Shown: one piece after another, positions 1-8,929 of the stretch
How positions within the stretch are numbered: position 1 is the stretch's first letter
How the letters are laid out: each line of letters starts with the position of its first letter
NCBI RefSeq assembly: GCF_964355755.1
Contig: NC_092677.1
Coordinates: 11,308,601 to 11,368,600, forward strand
DNA from: Antedon mediterranea
Taxonomy: Eukaryota; Echinodermata; Crinoidea; Comatulida; Antedonidae
Length of the DNA stretch: 60,000 nt
Direction: 5' to 3'
Program-made: the position numbers and the translations under genes
Notes under the pieces: generated by a model
The model's database searches: none
Seen by the model: only the letters and a program-made list of their open reading frames with translations
Told to the model about the DNA's origin: nothing

Positions 1-470
1 ACATAGCAGCTCTCTATCGCTCTATCTGCTGACGTACACACACGGCGCGGTGATGATTTTCTCGGCGTTCATCTTTCTTTAAAAATAAGAAGCTAGGCTA
101 GCCTAGGCCTACAATAAAAAGCATAACGTTAATGGAGAGTAAGTATGTTTATTCAACAACTTGTTCGCCTATGCCTAGTAGTAATTATGGCAAACACGAA
201 ATAAGTGTTTATCAATCAATTCAGAAATAGGCTAGCCTAGGCCTAGGCCTAGTACTAGCCGCTATTATAGGCCTAGGCCCCTAGAGGCCTATTATTATTA
301 GTAGTAAGGCCTAGTAGTAGTAGTAGGCTATAGGCCTAGGGCCTAGCTAGCTATGCCTAGCTAGGCCTACTAGGCTAGGCTACTAATACTAACTAGGCTA
401 GCCTAAGGCCTGCCTGACCCTAGCTAGTAGAGATGGGTGGGGAGAGAGGGCTAATTAATGATATGACATT
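1..470. repeat. AGGCCTAG-rich low-complexity block
   Basis: From about 95 to 425 the sequence is dominated by variants of GCCTAG, AGGCCT, CTAGGC and TAGTAG, many of them self-complementary, so the block can fold on itself at many registers. It has no open reading frame of note. A strong splice-donor-like string (GTAAGTATG) begins at 139 after AATGGAGA, so 1-138 could be a leader exon of a gene running rightwards. Nothing else supports that. Confidence 0.6.
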
Positions 471-1360
471 ATTAATGTTATGCGCGATTTGAACGATTTG
501 CGCAATTTGAAATTGCGCAAAAAAAATCCTTGCGCAATTTGAATTGAAACATGTGTTTCAAATTGCGCAAGCAACGTATTAAATTGCGCAAGTAATCTGC
601 AAATTGCGCAAGGTTTTTCGACAGATTGTGAAATCATGCACACCCATATTTTTATAGTAATTTCTAAGAATGATTCAAAATTAAAGATAAATATCGCATT
701 TCCTTATTTTAGTAGTGCAAATATTGTTATAAGTTAGCATACCGTCGAAGAACCGACGAAGGAAAACGAAGCGGTGGTGTTCCACCAGGCGGGCGTGGCG
801 CGGGCGGCCGGCTATACTACTCTAGCCTAGCTAGGGTCTGGACTACTGATACTGACTAGGTTACATGGCCTAGCTTAAACTAATATTAAAAACTTAATTT
901 TTACATTTATTTTGATTTATTTCAAGTTACAGTGATAATATTATTTAATTGTAATAATAAATGTTATGTATTTATTATACACATGTTATCTTCGCATTTA
1001 TTATGTTTTATTTTGAGTTATTTAGTTTCCAATAAATTATTATAATACCGATTGTCTGGTAGAATTTTGTTGCGCAATTTGAAAATTTACAGTTCGTTTT
1101 CAAATTGCGCAAAGGTGTCATTTTGCGCAAGAACTATCTTGCGCAATTTACAAATTGTGCAGCGCAATTTAAAATTGCGCAAAGATTTTCTTGCGCAATT
1201 TGAAATTGCGCAAGTTGATTGCGCAATTTGAAATTGCGCAAAAAAATCCTTGCGCAATTTTAAATTGCGCAAGAATTCTTTGCGCAATTTGAAATTGCGC
1301 AAGGATTTTTTTGCGCAATTTCAAATTGCGCAAATCGTTCAAATCGCGCATAACATTAAT
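471..1360. mobile_element. Long-inverted-repeat element built from TTGCGCAA palindromes
   Basis: The ends are inverted copies of each other. 471-540 reads as the reverse complement of 1292-1360 over about 70 bases with a single indel in an A-run (8 versus 7 A). Both arms, and the rest of 480-620 and 1070-1355, are tandem arrangements of the palindrome TTGCGCAA flanked by AAATT or AATTT, often paired head to head to make a 23-bp palindrome. I count about 6 exact TTGCGCAA copies on the left (498-611) and about 15 on the right (1070-1333). The middle (620-1070) is AT-rich apart from a CpG-rich patch. The architecture fits a non-autonomous foldback DNA transposon. No transposase is present and a target-site duplication is not clear. 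Short reading frames across the array are low-complexity by-products. Confidence 0.7.
738..815. other. CpG-rich patch inside the inverted-repeat element
   Basis: A run of about 75 bases (from ACCGTCGAAG to GCGGCCGGC) is strikingly GC- and CpG-rich against AT-rich surroundings. It includes a short palindrome, GGTGGTGTTCCACC. It could be an unmethylated promoter-like patch or simply the internal part of the foldback element. No TATA box or start codon with coding character follows it. Confidence 0.4.
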
Positions 1361-1370
1361 ATTATTATTA

Positions 1371-2031
1371 CGTTATGGCTAAAGATACTGTGGTACCGTA
1401 TCTATACTAATACTTCTAAAAACTAAGGTACAGTAATTATAGGATTCCCTAATTATAGAGGGTCTTATCGTAGCTTTAGTTTTTAGAAGTATGAGTTATT
1501 ATTATTGATGGATGGTACTATAGGCCTGCTAGTAGAGGTCATGCTAATCTTTGCCCGGTAGGTTTTTATGATATAAAATGTTATCTATCAAGTACATGTT
1601 AATAACTATAATAACGATATTTAATGTTATTATGAGTGATATGGAGTTAATTTAATTTTCGCTGTGGCTAAAGATACGGTACCGTATCCTAACTTCCGGA
1701 TGCTAAAGGTATGATAAAATTGCATTCCTAAATATAAAACTCATTCCTAAATATAAACTCGTCCTAAATATTAAAACTCGTCCCAAATATTTAAAACCTA
1801 ACCCTCTAAATAATCTCTCTTAAATTAAAAAAATAGAAGTTCAAGCAGAGAATCGATACCAAAAACCCGTAGGCCATAGCCTCATCACAAGCCCACCACG
1901 CCACACAGCTGGCAAAAAACCACTTCTATAACCTATTTGATTAACATCTATGCTTACATAGTGCCCTCTATAATTACCGTACTTTTAGCGTTTATAAGTA
2001 TGGATACTGTACCTTATCTTTAGACATAACG
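1371..2031. mobile_element. MITE-like element with CGTTATGKCTAAAGATA inverted ends
   Basis: 1371-1440 and the reverse complement of 1960-2031 share CGTTATG(G/T)CTAAAGATA, then GGTAC, GTATC.ATACT, CTAAAA and GTA(C/A).GTAATTATAG in the same order, with small indels. A third partial copy of the same terminal sequence is internal, starting near 1663 (GGCTAAAGATACGGTACC). A smaller hairpin lies inside at 1408-1428 versus 1472-1495 (ACTTCTAAAAACT). The element begins 10 bases after the TTGCGCAA element ends, so the two are tandem or nested insertions. There are no coding signs. Confidence 0.6.
1723..1800. repeat. Short tandem repeat, ~18-20 bp unit, about 4 copies
   Basis: Four diverged tandem units of the form (C)CTAAATATAAAACTCGT lie inside the 1371-2031 element. 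Confidence 0.55.
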
Positions 2032-2389
2032 TTTAATTTACCGGACAAAGATTGGCATGACCGCTCCTGATATTGTAGCTAGCTATAGTAGAGACATAAT
2101 TAATTTTAGTACGGTGCATCTTGATCTTGTGAAGGTAGAGGTTGTGGAGGGGAAATTGGCTTGAAGAAGGTTTTAGTAATAATGGTCTGACTGTACAGTG
2201 TAAATAAAACACACCATGCATGGAGGAATATCCAAGTTCCATCCATACCTTGGCCTATTCTATTTTATTGCATTTATAAATTACAATAGTATTTCAATAT
2301 TAAATAAATTGGTCAGCCAACCAATAAATGATACTTTTCTTGTAATTAAACTGTTGGACTTAACACGCTACCTTGCTTTTTTTTTCCAG
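2032..2389 (+). other. Putative 3' end of an intron upstream of the zinc-finger exon
   Basis: The reading frame of the following gene stays open back to an ATG at 2216. The encoded stretch is hydrophobic, compositionally unlike the rest, and runs straight through a classical acceptor (CTTGC then ten T, CCAG, ending at 2389). I therefore read 2216-2389 as intron sequence and not as the true N-terminus. No upstream coding exon was identified in the window. Confidence 0.7.
2376..2389 (+). promoter_or_regulatory. Splice acceptor (polypyrimidine tract plus CAG)
   Basis: A long T-run followed by CCAG ends at 2389. The next bases are G-TA-ATG-GAT, placing the conserved D-I-H-I-C start of the zinc-finger protein immediately after the junction. 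Confidence 0.75.
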
Positions 2390-4981
2390 GTAATGGATAT
2401 TCACATTTGTGGAAGTTGTAAGCATAAGTTCAGAGAACTAGATAGTTTTCTTGCACACAAACGAATAAGTTGTATTCAGAACAGTGTTCCTGATATAATA
2501 GATGAAGTGACAATTTATCCTGTTGAGAATGGTCAAAGTACAGCTACCAGTTACTCTCATAATTCACTCTTCCAAAGTATTTCAAAAGACCCCCAGTTTG
2601 AAGTTTATAATACAGTATCAAAGGAGACCACAAAAAATGTTAGTGAAACAGACTCACAAAATAACAGGGCACTAAATCCTCAACAATCAGTCATAAATGT
2701 CACCAATGACAAGAAAATACCCAAAAAATCAAAGCATATAACTAATGATGTTAGTGTGAAAATAAACAAGCTGAAATGTTTGAAGTGTCCAGAAGCTGGA
2801 TGTAACTTTTCTGCACGATATAAGAAAGATTTGATACGACACAGTAGAAAGCATACTGGTGACCGACCATATTCATGTACATTTTGCAGTAGAACATTTA
2901 CCAGAAGTGACAAGCTAACGTTGCATATTCGCTCGCATAAAGGAGAAAAACCATATAAATGCAGTGATTGCGAATACGCAGCTGTTGACCGAGGAAGTTT
3001 AACCAAACATCTTAGAATTCACTCCAACGAGCGACCTTACAAATGTCAAATTTGTGACTACGCAAGTCGAAACTCAAGCCAGCTTGTCGTTCATCTTAGA
3101 ACGCATACAGGTGATACACCGTTTCATTGTCAAACTTGCAATGCAAAATTTAAAATCAATTCTGATTTGAACCGTCACATGCGTGTTCACACTAAAGAGA
3201 AACCCTACTCATGTTTGTTGTGTAACTACAAATGTTCTATGAAAGGTAATTTGAATGTTCACATGAAGATTAACCATCTACGAGAGAAAAAATATATTTG
3301 CGAAGACTGTGGGGAAAGCTTTTGTACAAAACGTCAACTTAAATGTCACATGTCCTTGCATGTTACGTACAAACCATTCAAATGTTTAGAGTGCAACTAT
3401 AGGTGTAAAGATAATACGTCATTTAAGCGTCATGAACGTACACACCACGAAGAAAGACCATACAAATGTGACTTGTGTGATTTTAAAGCAAAATATATCA
3501 GCCATAAACAAAGACATATGAAAAAGGCTCATCCTGAAGAGTGGTTATTGTACAAAAGGAAAAGAGAAGAAGAAAAAAAAGAAAGATCTAGATTAAAAGA
3601 CTCTGAATTGATCAACATTGGTAAAAGTAAGGGTTCTGTAACAACCTTGCCTGCTTCTACCAAAAAGAAACTTACTTGCCCCCATTGTGATGCTTCATTC
3701 GTTCGGAAAGATTCACTTAACAGCCACGTACGTCAACACATGAAAATGGAAGAGACTCTTCAAAGTACAGCTCTTGCTGTTTTGCAACTTCAAGAAACTC
3801 CTGTTGTTATTTTAGGCGACGGACATTCTGATCTAATTGATATTGTTCCAGGAGAAAGTCCAGAAGTAACTTCTGTTAGATTTTCTGTTAGTAAAGGTTC
3901 GCAAGAGATCAATCAGATCCTGCAGTCAGTTGATAAAGAATTATCTACTACAAGGATCGAAACAAGTCTGTTATCAAACAATGACATTCCTCTCAAAACA
4001 ATAGCCACATCGCAGCAGTGCATTGACAATGTTCTTGGTAATAGTTCAACAGCTTCAAGAGTACAGTCAGTCAAAGAAAGTTTTGCCCAAACACTGCAAA
4101 ACCAGACTTATCAACAAGTTTTGATAACTTCTCAACAACAAGGCATAATTGGGCCTCCTGGTCAACCTCTTGGTTTATCTTCAACTGCGTCAACAGAGGT
4201 ACCAGTTACTCTTCACATAATCGATGCAGGCATTGCGACATCAAATTCTGTTTCTACTACACTGCAAAGCAGACATCTGCAACAAGATCTGACCTTAGCA
4301 ACTGTCCAACAGAAAGCCGTTACATCATTATCTACAGAAACGCAACAACCATCTATTGTCCAAACTCCTATAACATTTCAGAATATTCAACACGGTATTT
4401 ATCAATCTCTACAATTATCAACTTCCCCGCAAAAGTTCCAGTTAATTCCAGTGTCTCCTCCAAGAGTGTCCCGTAAGATACGACCAATTGCCAGCAAGCC
4501 AGCAGTGTCAAGCGTTGGGTCACTTGCAAATCAGTGTACTACTGCTGTGGAAACCACTAGTTCCTCATCAGTATCTCGGCCCATGTTGATAAGTTGCCCG
4601 ACAGATGATAAAAATAGGCATAATCCAATACTTGGAGAGGCATCCACTGTAATGCAGAGATTGGTAGAACAAACACGTAAGACAAAACAGAAACCGGATA
4701 AAGTGTTGATCAACATACAGGAAAATAATACTCAAGTCGCTGCTAACAGTCACGTAATGAAAACTATTTCTGTTAACGTGCCACAACTTCCACAACAGTT
4801 GTTGAAAAGGTCAGATTACCAGCAATTGAAATCTGCTTCGTTAGTACCACAAACCAATATTGCTGATGTCGTTCAGACATTGATTCAACCAGCGTGCAAT
4901 CAACAATGGACTGTATGCACTGTCCAAGAAAATTCTGTATATCTTAAAGACCCTACTGCCAAACCAAAAGATAAAAAATAA
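2390..4981 (+). CDS. ZFP64: ZFP64-like C2H2 zinc-finger transcription factor, terminal exon
   Basis: This is a probable nuclear DNA-binding regulator. Counting from the ATG at 2393 it gives 862 residues to the TAA at 4979. Seen in order: an N-terminal C-x2-C-x12-H-x4-C finger (about 6-27); C2H2 fingers at about 132-154, 162-182, 190-210, 218-238, 246-266, 274-295, 303-323, 331-351 and 359-380 with TGD/GEKPY-type linkers; a basic stretch (388-401, likely nuclear localisation); a separate tenth C2H2 finger (429-449); then a Q/S/T/P-rich tail lacking domains, plausibly transactivating. The HICGxCK start, CxMKGNL finger, KFKIxSDLxRHMRVH and SRNSSQLxVHLR signatures match vertebrate ZFP64 as I know it. 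Mammalian ZFP64 is reported to act as a transcriptional regulator (Notch co-activation, KMT2A promoter). Function here is inferred. The start lies just after a splice acceptor. The ATG has G at -3 and +4, so it can initiate, but an in-frame upstream exon may extend the protein. All fingers sit in one exon. Confidence 0.92.
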   Translation, partial: VMDIHICGSCKHKFRELDSFLAHKRISCIQNSVPDIIDEVTIYPVENGQSTATSYSHNSLFQSISKDPQFEVYNTVSKETTKNVSETDSQNNRALNPQQSVINVTNDKKIPKKSKHITNDVSVKINKLKCLKCPEAGCNFSARYKKDLIRHSRKHTGDRPYSCTFCSRTFTRSDKLTLHIRSHKGEKPYKCSDCEYAAVDRGSLTKHLRIHSNERPYKCQICDYASRNSSQLVVHLRTHTGDTPFHCQTCNAKFKINSDLNRHMRVHTKEKPYSCLLCNYKCSMKGNLNVHMKINHLREKKYICEDCGESFCTKRQLKCHMSLHVTYKPFKCLECNYRCKDNTSFKRHERTHHEERPYKCDLCDFKAKYISHKQRHMKKAHPEEWLLYKRKREEEKKERSRLKDSELINIGKSKGSVTTLPASTKKKLTCPHCDASFVRKDSLNSHVRQHMKMEETLQSTALAVLQLQETPVVILGDGHSDLIDIVPGESPEVTSVRFSVSKGSQEINQILQSVDKELSTTRIETSLLSNNDIPLKTIATSQQCIDNVLGNSSTASRVQSVKESFAQTLQNQTYQQVLITSQQQGIIGPPGQPLGLSSTASTEVPVTLHIIDAGIATSNSVSTTLQSRHLQQDLTLATVQQKAVTSLSTETQQPSIVQTPITFQNIQHGIYQSLQLSTSPQKFQLIPVSPPRVSRKIRPIASKPAVSSVGSLANQCTTAVETTSSSSVSRPMLISCPTDDKNRHNPILGEASTVMQRLVEQTRKTKQKPDKVLINIQENNTQVAANSHVMKTISVNVPQLPQQLLKRSDYQQLKSASLVPQTNIADVVQTLIQPACNQQWTVCTVQENSVYLKDPTAKPKDKK

Positions 4982-5345
4982 ACTACTGTACTGTTGTTTT
5001 CCAAGATAAAAACAAAATAAATTGAATGTATGCACCTCTCATTAGTATCAGCCATGAACAAGGAATTTGTATAAATATCAGTGTAATTGAGACGAATTGC
5101 ACTTACTTTGTAGAGGGCGCTATTTATCCTCTTTTAAATTGTGTACATTAATTATGTAAAAAATATACAGTATTATGTGACAATCAATTCAATATAAGGA
5201 ATTTTTGTTGTGTTATAATTTTAAATGTAATCAAAGTTATTTTTTTTCCAAACAAGATGATTGAACTTCAAACATTTTGCATAACAGTATGTTGTAGAAC
5301 ATAATAATAATGTAAAACAAATACTAAATAAATAAAAATATAACA
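4982..5345 (+). other. Probable 3' UTR of the ZFP64-like gene with poly(A) signals
   Basis: AATAAA occurs at 5016-5021, 35 bases after the stop codon, and again in an AAATAAATAAA run at about 5325-5336. Either could end the transcript. A GTAGAGGGCGCTATTTAT motif sits at about 5111-5128 and recurs, with changes, near 9200 and 18617. Confidence 0.5.
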
Positions 5346-5574
5346 TGAATGTTTGTAATTATTTTAATAATAATAATAAGAGTCGCTATCCAATCGCGTT
5401 TGAACAATACCATGAAAGCCCCAGTGGACTATTAAATGGTTAGGATAACTGCATATCAAGCAGACGGTCCGAGTTCGAGTCTCGGTTGGGGCGACTTTTT
5501 CTTATTCTCACATATTTCCTCATCTTTATCGTTTCATTTAAATAAATAAATATATAACATGAATGTTTGTAATT
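5325..5574. repeat. 36-bp direct repeats flanking a tRNA-like insert
   Basis: 5325-5360 and 5539-5574 are the same 36-base AT-rich sequence (starting TAAATAAATAAA, ending GTTTGTAATT) with one mismatch. The 178 bases between them contain the tRNA-like sequence. A long target-site duplication from retroposition, or a local tandem duplication, would both give this picture. Confidence 0.7.
5418..5493 (+). tRNA. tRNA-like gene or pseudogene, apparent anticodon ATC
   Basis: The sequence folds as a tRNA: acceptor GCCCCAG pairs with TTGGGGC (5418-5424 with 5486-5492, one G-T); T-arm CCGAG/CTCGG around TTCGAGT (5469-5485, a good B box); anticodon arm CTGC/GCAG around a 7-base loop ATATCAA with T33 and A37. 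This gives ATC at 5455-5457, formally an aspartate GAT reader. A five-T Pol III stop follows at 5496-5500. Oddities: the D-arm has an A-A mismatch and a 12-base loop, the fifth anticodon pair is A-A, and animal aspartate tRNAs normally use GTC. I favour a pseudogene or the head of a tRNA-derived repeat. The D-arm and GGTTAGGAT recall tRNA-Glu. Confidence 0.55.
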
Positions 5575-6738
5575 GTAATAATATTAAGTATTGATAAATT
5601 TAATCTAAATTACTATTTGCCATACAAGACATGGTTGTGATTGTAGATTTCAATTTTGTTAATTGCTCAAAGAAAAAAAGTAGACCTAGATAATAATATG
5701 CTCTTTGATAGATATATAAATCTATTGTTTATAGAGTACTGCATTCAGATTCACTGTTCATTTTATCCTATTTGGGTATCTAGTACAAACTTTTCAATAA
5801 TGGAAATGTGACAAAGGGATGGTAACTGTACTAGGTACTCCGAAAGACGGTTTCTAAAATAAATTTGTATAATATAACATAATTTTAAAACATATTTTAG
5901 TGTTACATTATTTTGTTAATACAGTATTGTGGTGGTTTATTTTATTTACTGATCTACTACTGCAGACCAGCTGGTGAGTTTGACAAGAATGGAAAACTTT
6001 TGTTTCGGGACCGTAGATGACATAATACCAGAGACATGGTTGTTGTGGAACTTGGACAGATTTTTTGTTCATCATATGATCCGTTCTTGATTCTTGATGC
6101 ACACAAAATATCTAAAAGAATTTTGCCCCGTCAACCCCAGCATACTGACCTCAATAAAATTGTCTATTTTTAACATTATAAACATTGAATTCATTGTATT
6201 CACTTTTGTTTGCAGATAAGTGAGTGTGTCAACTCACCAGAAGCTTTTCAGCACCAATTGTCTTCTTCAATTTGAATACTGCCCTCGTTTAACGGCTGAA
6301 AATCTGTTATTTCTTTGACGATCAAGAAGTATATTCATCTTAAGTATGTTAAGCACTTTATTTCTACCATATGTGAGCTTATTATTATTATTATTAGCTA
6401 TATTTATTGTTTGACAATTTTATTCTATGTATCCTACTTTATACTGTATGTATTTATGATTTATCGGAATTTTTGTTTTACTATAATAATTTTTATATTT
6501 CATTTTTTTTCCCCCAATAAGAATTTTAATATGCCTCTTTTGATTAATTCAATTGGCCAACAAAGATTTGCAAATTATATTTTGATTGTTAAACAAGGGT
6601 TTTTAAAGTACAGAATCGCCAATATAACCTACCATCTAGTCACTTGTTGTGCCTGGGGACAAAATGTCCTCTTGTGGGATTTGAACCCATCACCTTCAAA
6701 TAGATATATGAGTTCCCTTGTAGTTGTGACTTCTATGA
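5575..6738. other. Non-coding, nothing recognised
   Basis: AT-rich sequence without convincing codon structure. The open frame at 6315-6782 has no ATG-linked homology, a phenylalanine/isoleucine-rich low-complexity start, and runs into a MITE. Confidence 0.5.
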
Positions 6739-6842
6739 TCTCTATCTACACTATCAAACGTTATGTGAAAAACCATATGTGATATGGATGTGGGCACATC
6801 ACACTGTTTTGTCACATAAAGTTTGATAGTCTAGACAGAGCA
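6739..6842. mobile_element. MITE family A, copy 1 (short)
   Basis: The left end reads CTCTATCTACACTATCAAAC and the right end GTTTGATAGTCTAGACAGAG, inverted to each other. The inner sequence GGGCACATCACAC...TTTTGTCACATAAA matches the other copies. This copy is internally deleted relative to the ~160-bp form. Confidence 0.75.
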
Positions 6843-7324
6843 TTAGTTGCAATTTTTAAAAAGTCATTCATATCTTTATTGGCGAACATGATTTCTATAA
6901 AAAAAAATTTTTTCTATTAAAACTTATTAGGTGGAGCACTGACACACCCAGTAGAGTAGTTTAATTCTTTGTGCTTCCATTCCATCTCATCGGCTGCGTT
7001 GAGTGGAAAGTACTATGCTGAGTAGTCTTTAGAAATAATTTCAGTTAGTATATGTTTTTGCCTATGCTTTTATTTTTTATCAAAAATGAATATATGTTTG
7101 ATAGCATTATCTTTAAAAACATAGACAATGAATGAGATTATCTTTCTTTGCTTCCATAAACAAACACTTGATGAATGCAGTGTTACCTCAAATTCAGTAA
7201 TGCACTTCAGCTTCACTTGTTGACTTGACACATGCATTTCAATGGAGCAATAATAGCTGAGGAAAGTGAGTCCTTGTGGGACAGCCTTCCTTTAAATCAG
7301 AAAAATGGTGGTAGGCTTGTAGGA
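6843..7324. other. Non-coding, nothing recognised
   Basis: AT-rich. No repeat partner or coding frame noticed. Confidence 0.45.
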
Positions 7325-7475
7325 AAATCAGTGGCATAACTACTTTGTTTAGAACTTCTAGGGGCTCTCCAATGCTAGGCAATTGCACTGAGGCTTCTTA
7401 TGCTCTGGGGCCTCTTAGCCTTGGCCCCCTAGGTTTAGCCAGAGACGGCTCTTAGCCGTTACACCACTGATTCCG
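7325..7475. repeat. Dispersed repeat fragment (CAGTGG-GTAAC / GGGGCC type)
   Basis: AATCAGTGGCATAACTA at about 7327 and the reverse-complement form GGCTCTTAGCCGTTACACCACTGATT at about 7448-7473 are inverted to each other. Between them lies a GC-rich stretch with GGGGCCTCTTAGCCTTGGCCCC. A similar start and tail (CAGTGGTGTAACC ... CCCCTGGGTTTAGCTA) recur at 9912-10024, which indicates a dispersed SINE- or MITE-like family. Confidence 0.5.
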
Positions 7476-7924
7476 GTATAGAAGAATATGTTTTAATAGT
7501 ACAGTATTCGTATTTTGTTTTAAGCCCATTATAACATAAAGTACAGTACCGAAATTTTTGTTTTCAGGATGTTAATCGGGTAGTGGTGGTGTGGCCATGT
7601 CAATCGATATACAGTAAAATGGCGCCAATATGGAGTATTTGTCTGTATGAGGTATGTTTCACGATTTTAACAATTTCTGTATGGACCAACAATTTCATCT
7701 TTTTTACAAAATTTCTTTTATATTCTACGAACAAGCCTCTTAGTTTGCCAGAAAGGTAATCAAACAAGGAGCTACAGAATGTGTTCTTATTTTGGTAAAG
7801 CTTTAGGATGTAACTTGAATGATGCGACAAGTAGTTAGTGGAGTTAGGTATGACTGGTTTGTCAAAATGTTGTTTGATTGTAAACTCGTAAACGCTCAGT
7901 GGTAATGCTTGTTTGTGATTGCAG
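7476..7924. other. Non-coding, nothing recognised
   Basis: No recognisable domain in any frame. A minus-strand open frame (7600-7947) shows no known motif. Confidence 0.4.
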
Positions 7925-8000
7925 TAGACCCCTATTAAGAGACACATTCGGAACCCAACAAGTGTCCTCTTAATAGGGGTGTTCCTTCAATAGGGGTTAG
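7925..8000. mobile_element. Hairpin of family B (CCCCTATTAAGGGGACAC type)
   Basis: ACCCCTATTAAGAGACAC (about 7928-7945) and GTGTCCTCTTAATAGGGGT (about 7961-7979) are inverted repeats with one base inserted, and a further CAATAGGGGTTAG follows. Related copies lie at 19079, 31060, 45730, 46741 and 48640. Confidence 0.65.
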
Positions 8001-8929
8001 CCATTGTATTAAAATATATGTTTTCCTTTGTTTATTCACATTGATGGTCTTGCTTATTTTTTGTTTTGTACACAAGAAGATTTCATATACGAAAAAAAAA
8101 AGAAAAAAAAAAAAGGACTTTTAAAAAAACTATTACATGCCATGTGACCTACAATTGTCCAATAAAATGACAGGAATTTATTTAGGTGTTATATAATATA
8201 TGATAAACTACAACAATATTCCTAGTTGCAGTAGTTCAATAACTTGATTTTAAATGTAGTGTATTAGGACATGTTTAAAATTAGTGCTATTATGCTAACA
8301 TATAATGTATCGAAAACATTCCCAAGGTGGCAGTTACCGCAGTTGAAGATCGCACCTTAGGCAGAGGAAGAGATACCATAGAATTAGCCAACCAATAATA
8401 AAAATACATGAATGCAGCTTGGGGCTACTTTTTCTATGTATTTTACTGATATCTGATTGATGATCAACCCAACTAGAAATAAGATAACAATTTTGCTCAT
8501 CACAACATTAAAGGTACATAGCCGATTGTGGTAGGTCAGCCAAGAGCTGGGTTAATAGATCCTGTAATAACAAACATTGGCATAAAACTAGCATGTAGAT
8601 GCAATTAAATCATACAGTGTATAAGCCATAACTTGCCTACAGCTCTACTTTGATTTCATTGTAAATGCCAATACTCATATTGATATTGCAATTTCATGGC
8701 CTAATTTACAGCTCAAGTCTACTAAAGGCATTAATCTAATAACTCTGTGAACAAATAGTAAGATTTCGAAGAAAAAAATATTAACTTCATTAGTTCTGTG
8801 TATAAGAGGAAGTTCATATTTCCTTAATGTATAAAATATCGTAAATTGTCAAACCTTGAAAACCATAATTTGTTAACTTCAAAACATACATTGCAAAGCT
8901 ATAACAGGAGTGATGTGGTTGTCGCAAAG
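8001..8929. other. Non-coding, nothing recognised
   Basis: AT-rich. It includes a poly-A/AG run at about 8091-8115. No gene supported. Confidence 0.45.

Noticed and set aside
471-1360. CRISPR or terminator cluster
   Set aside because: Palindromes are clustered and inverted within a transposon-like unit. No spacer or cas context.
2216-2389. N-terminal extension of the zinc-finger protein from the ATG at 2216
   Set aside because: It is hydrophobic and compositionally foreign, and a strong splice acceptor sits inside it immediately before the conserved start.
6315-6782. 155-residue plus-strand frame
   Set aside because: Low-complexity Phe/Ile-rich start, no motif, and its end lies in a MITE.
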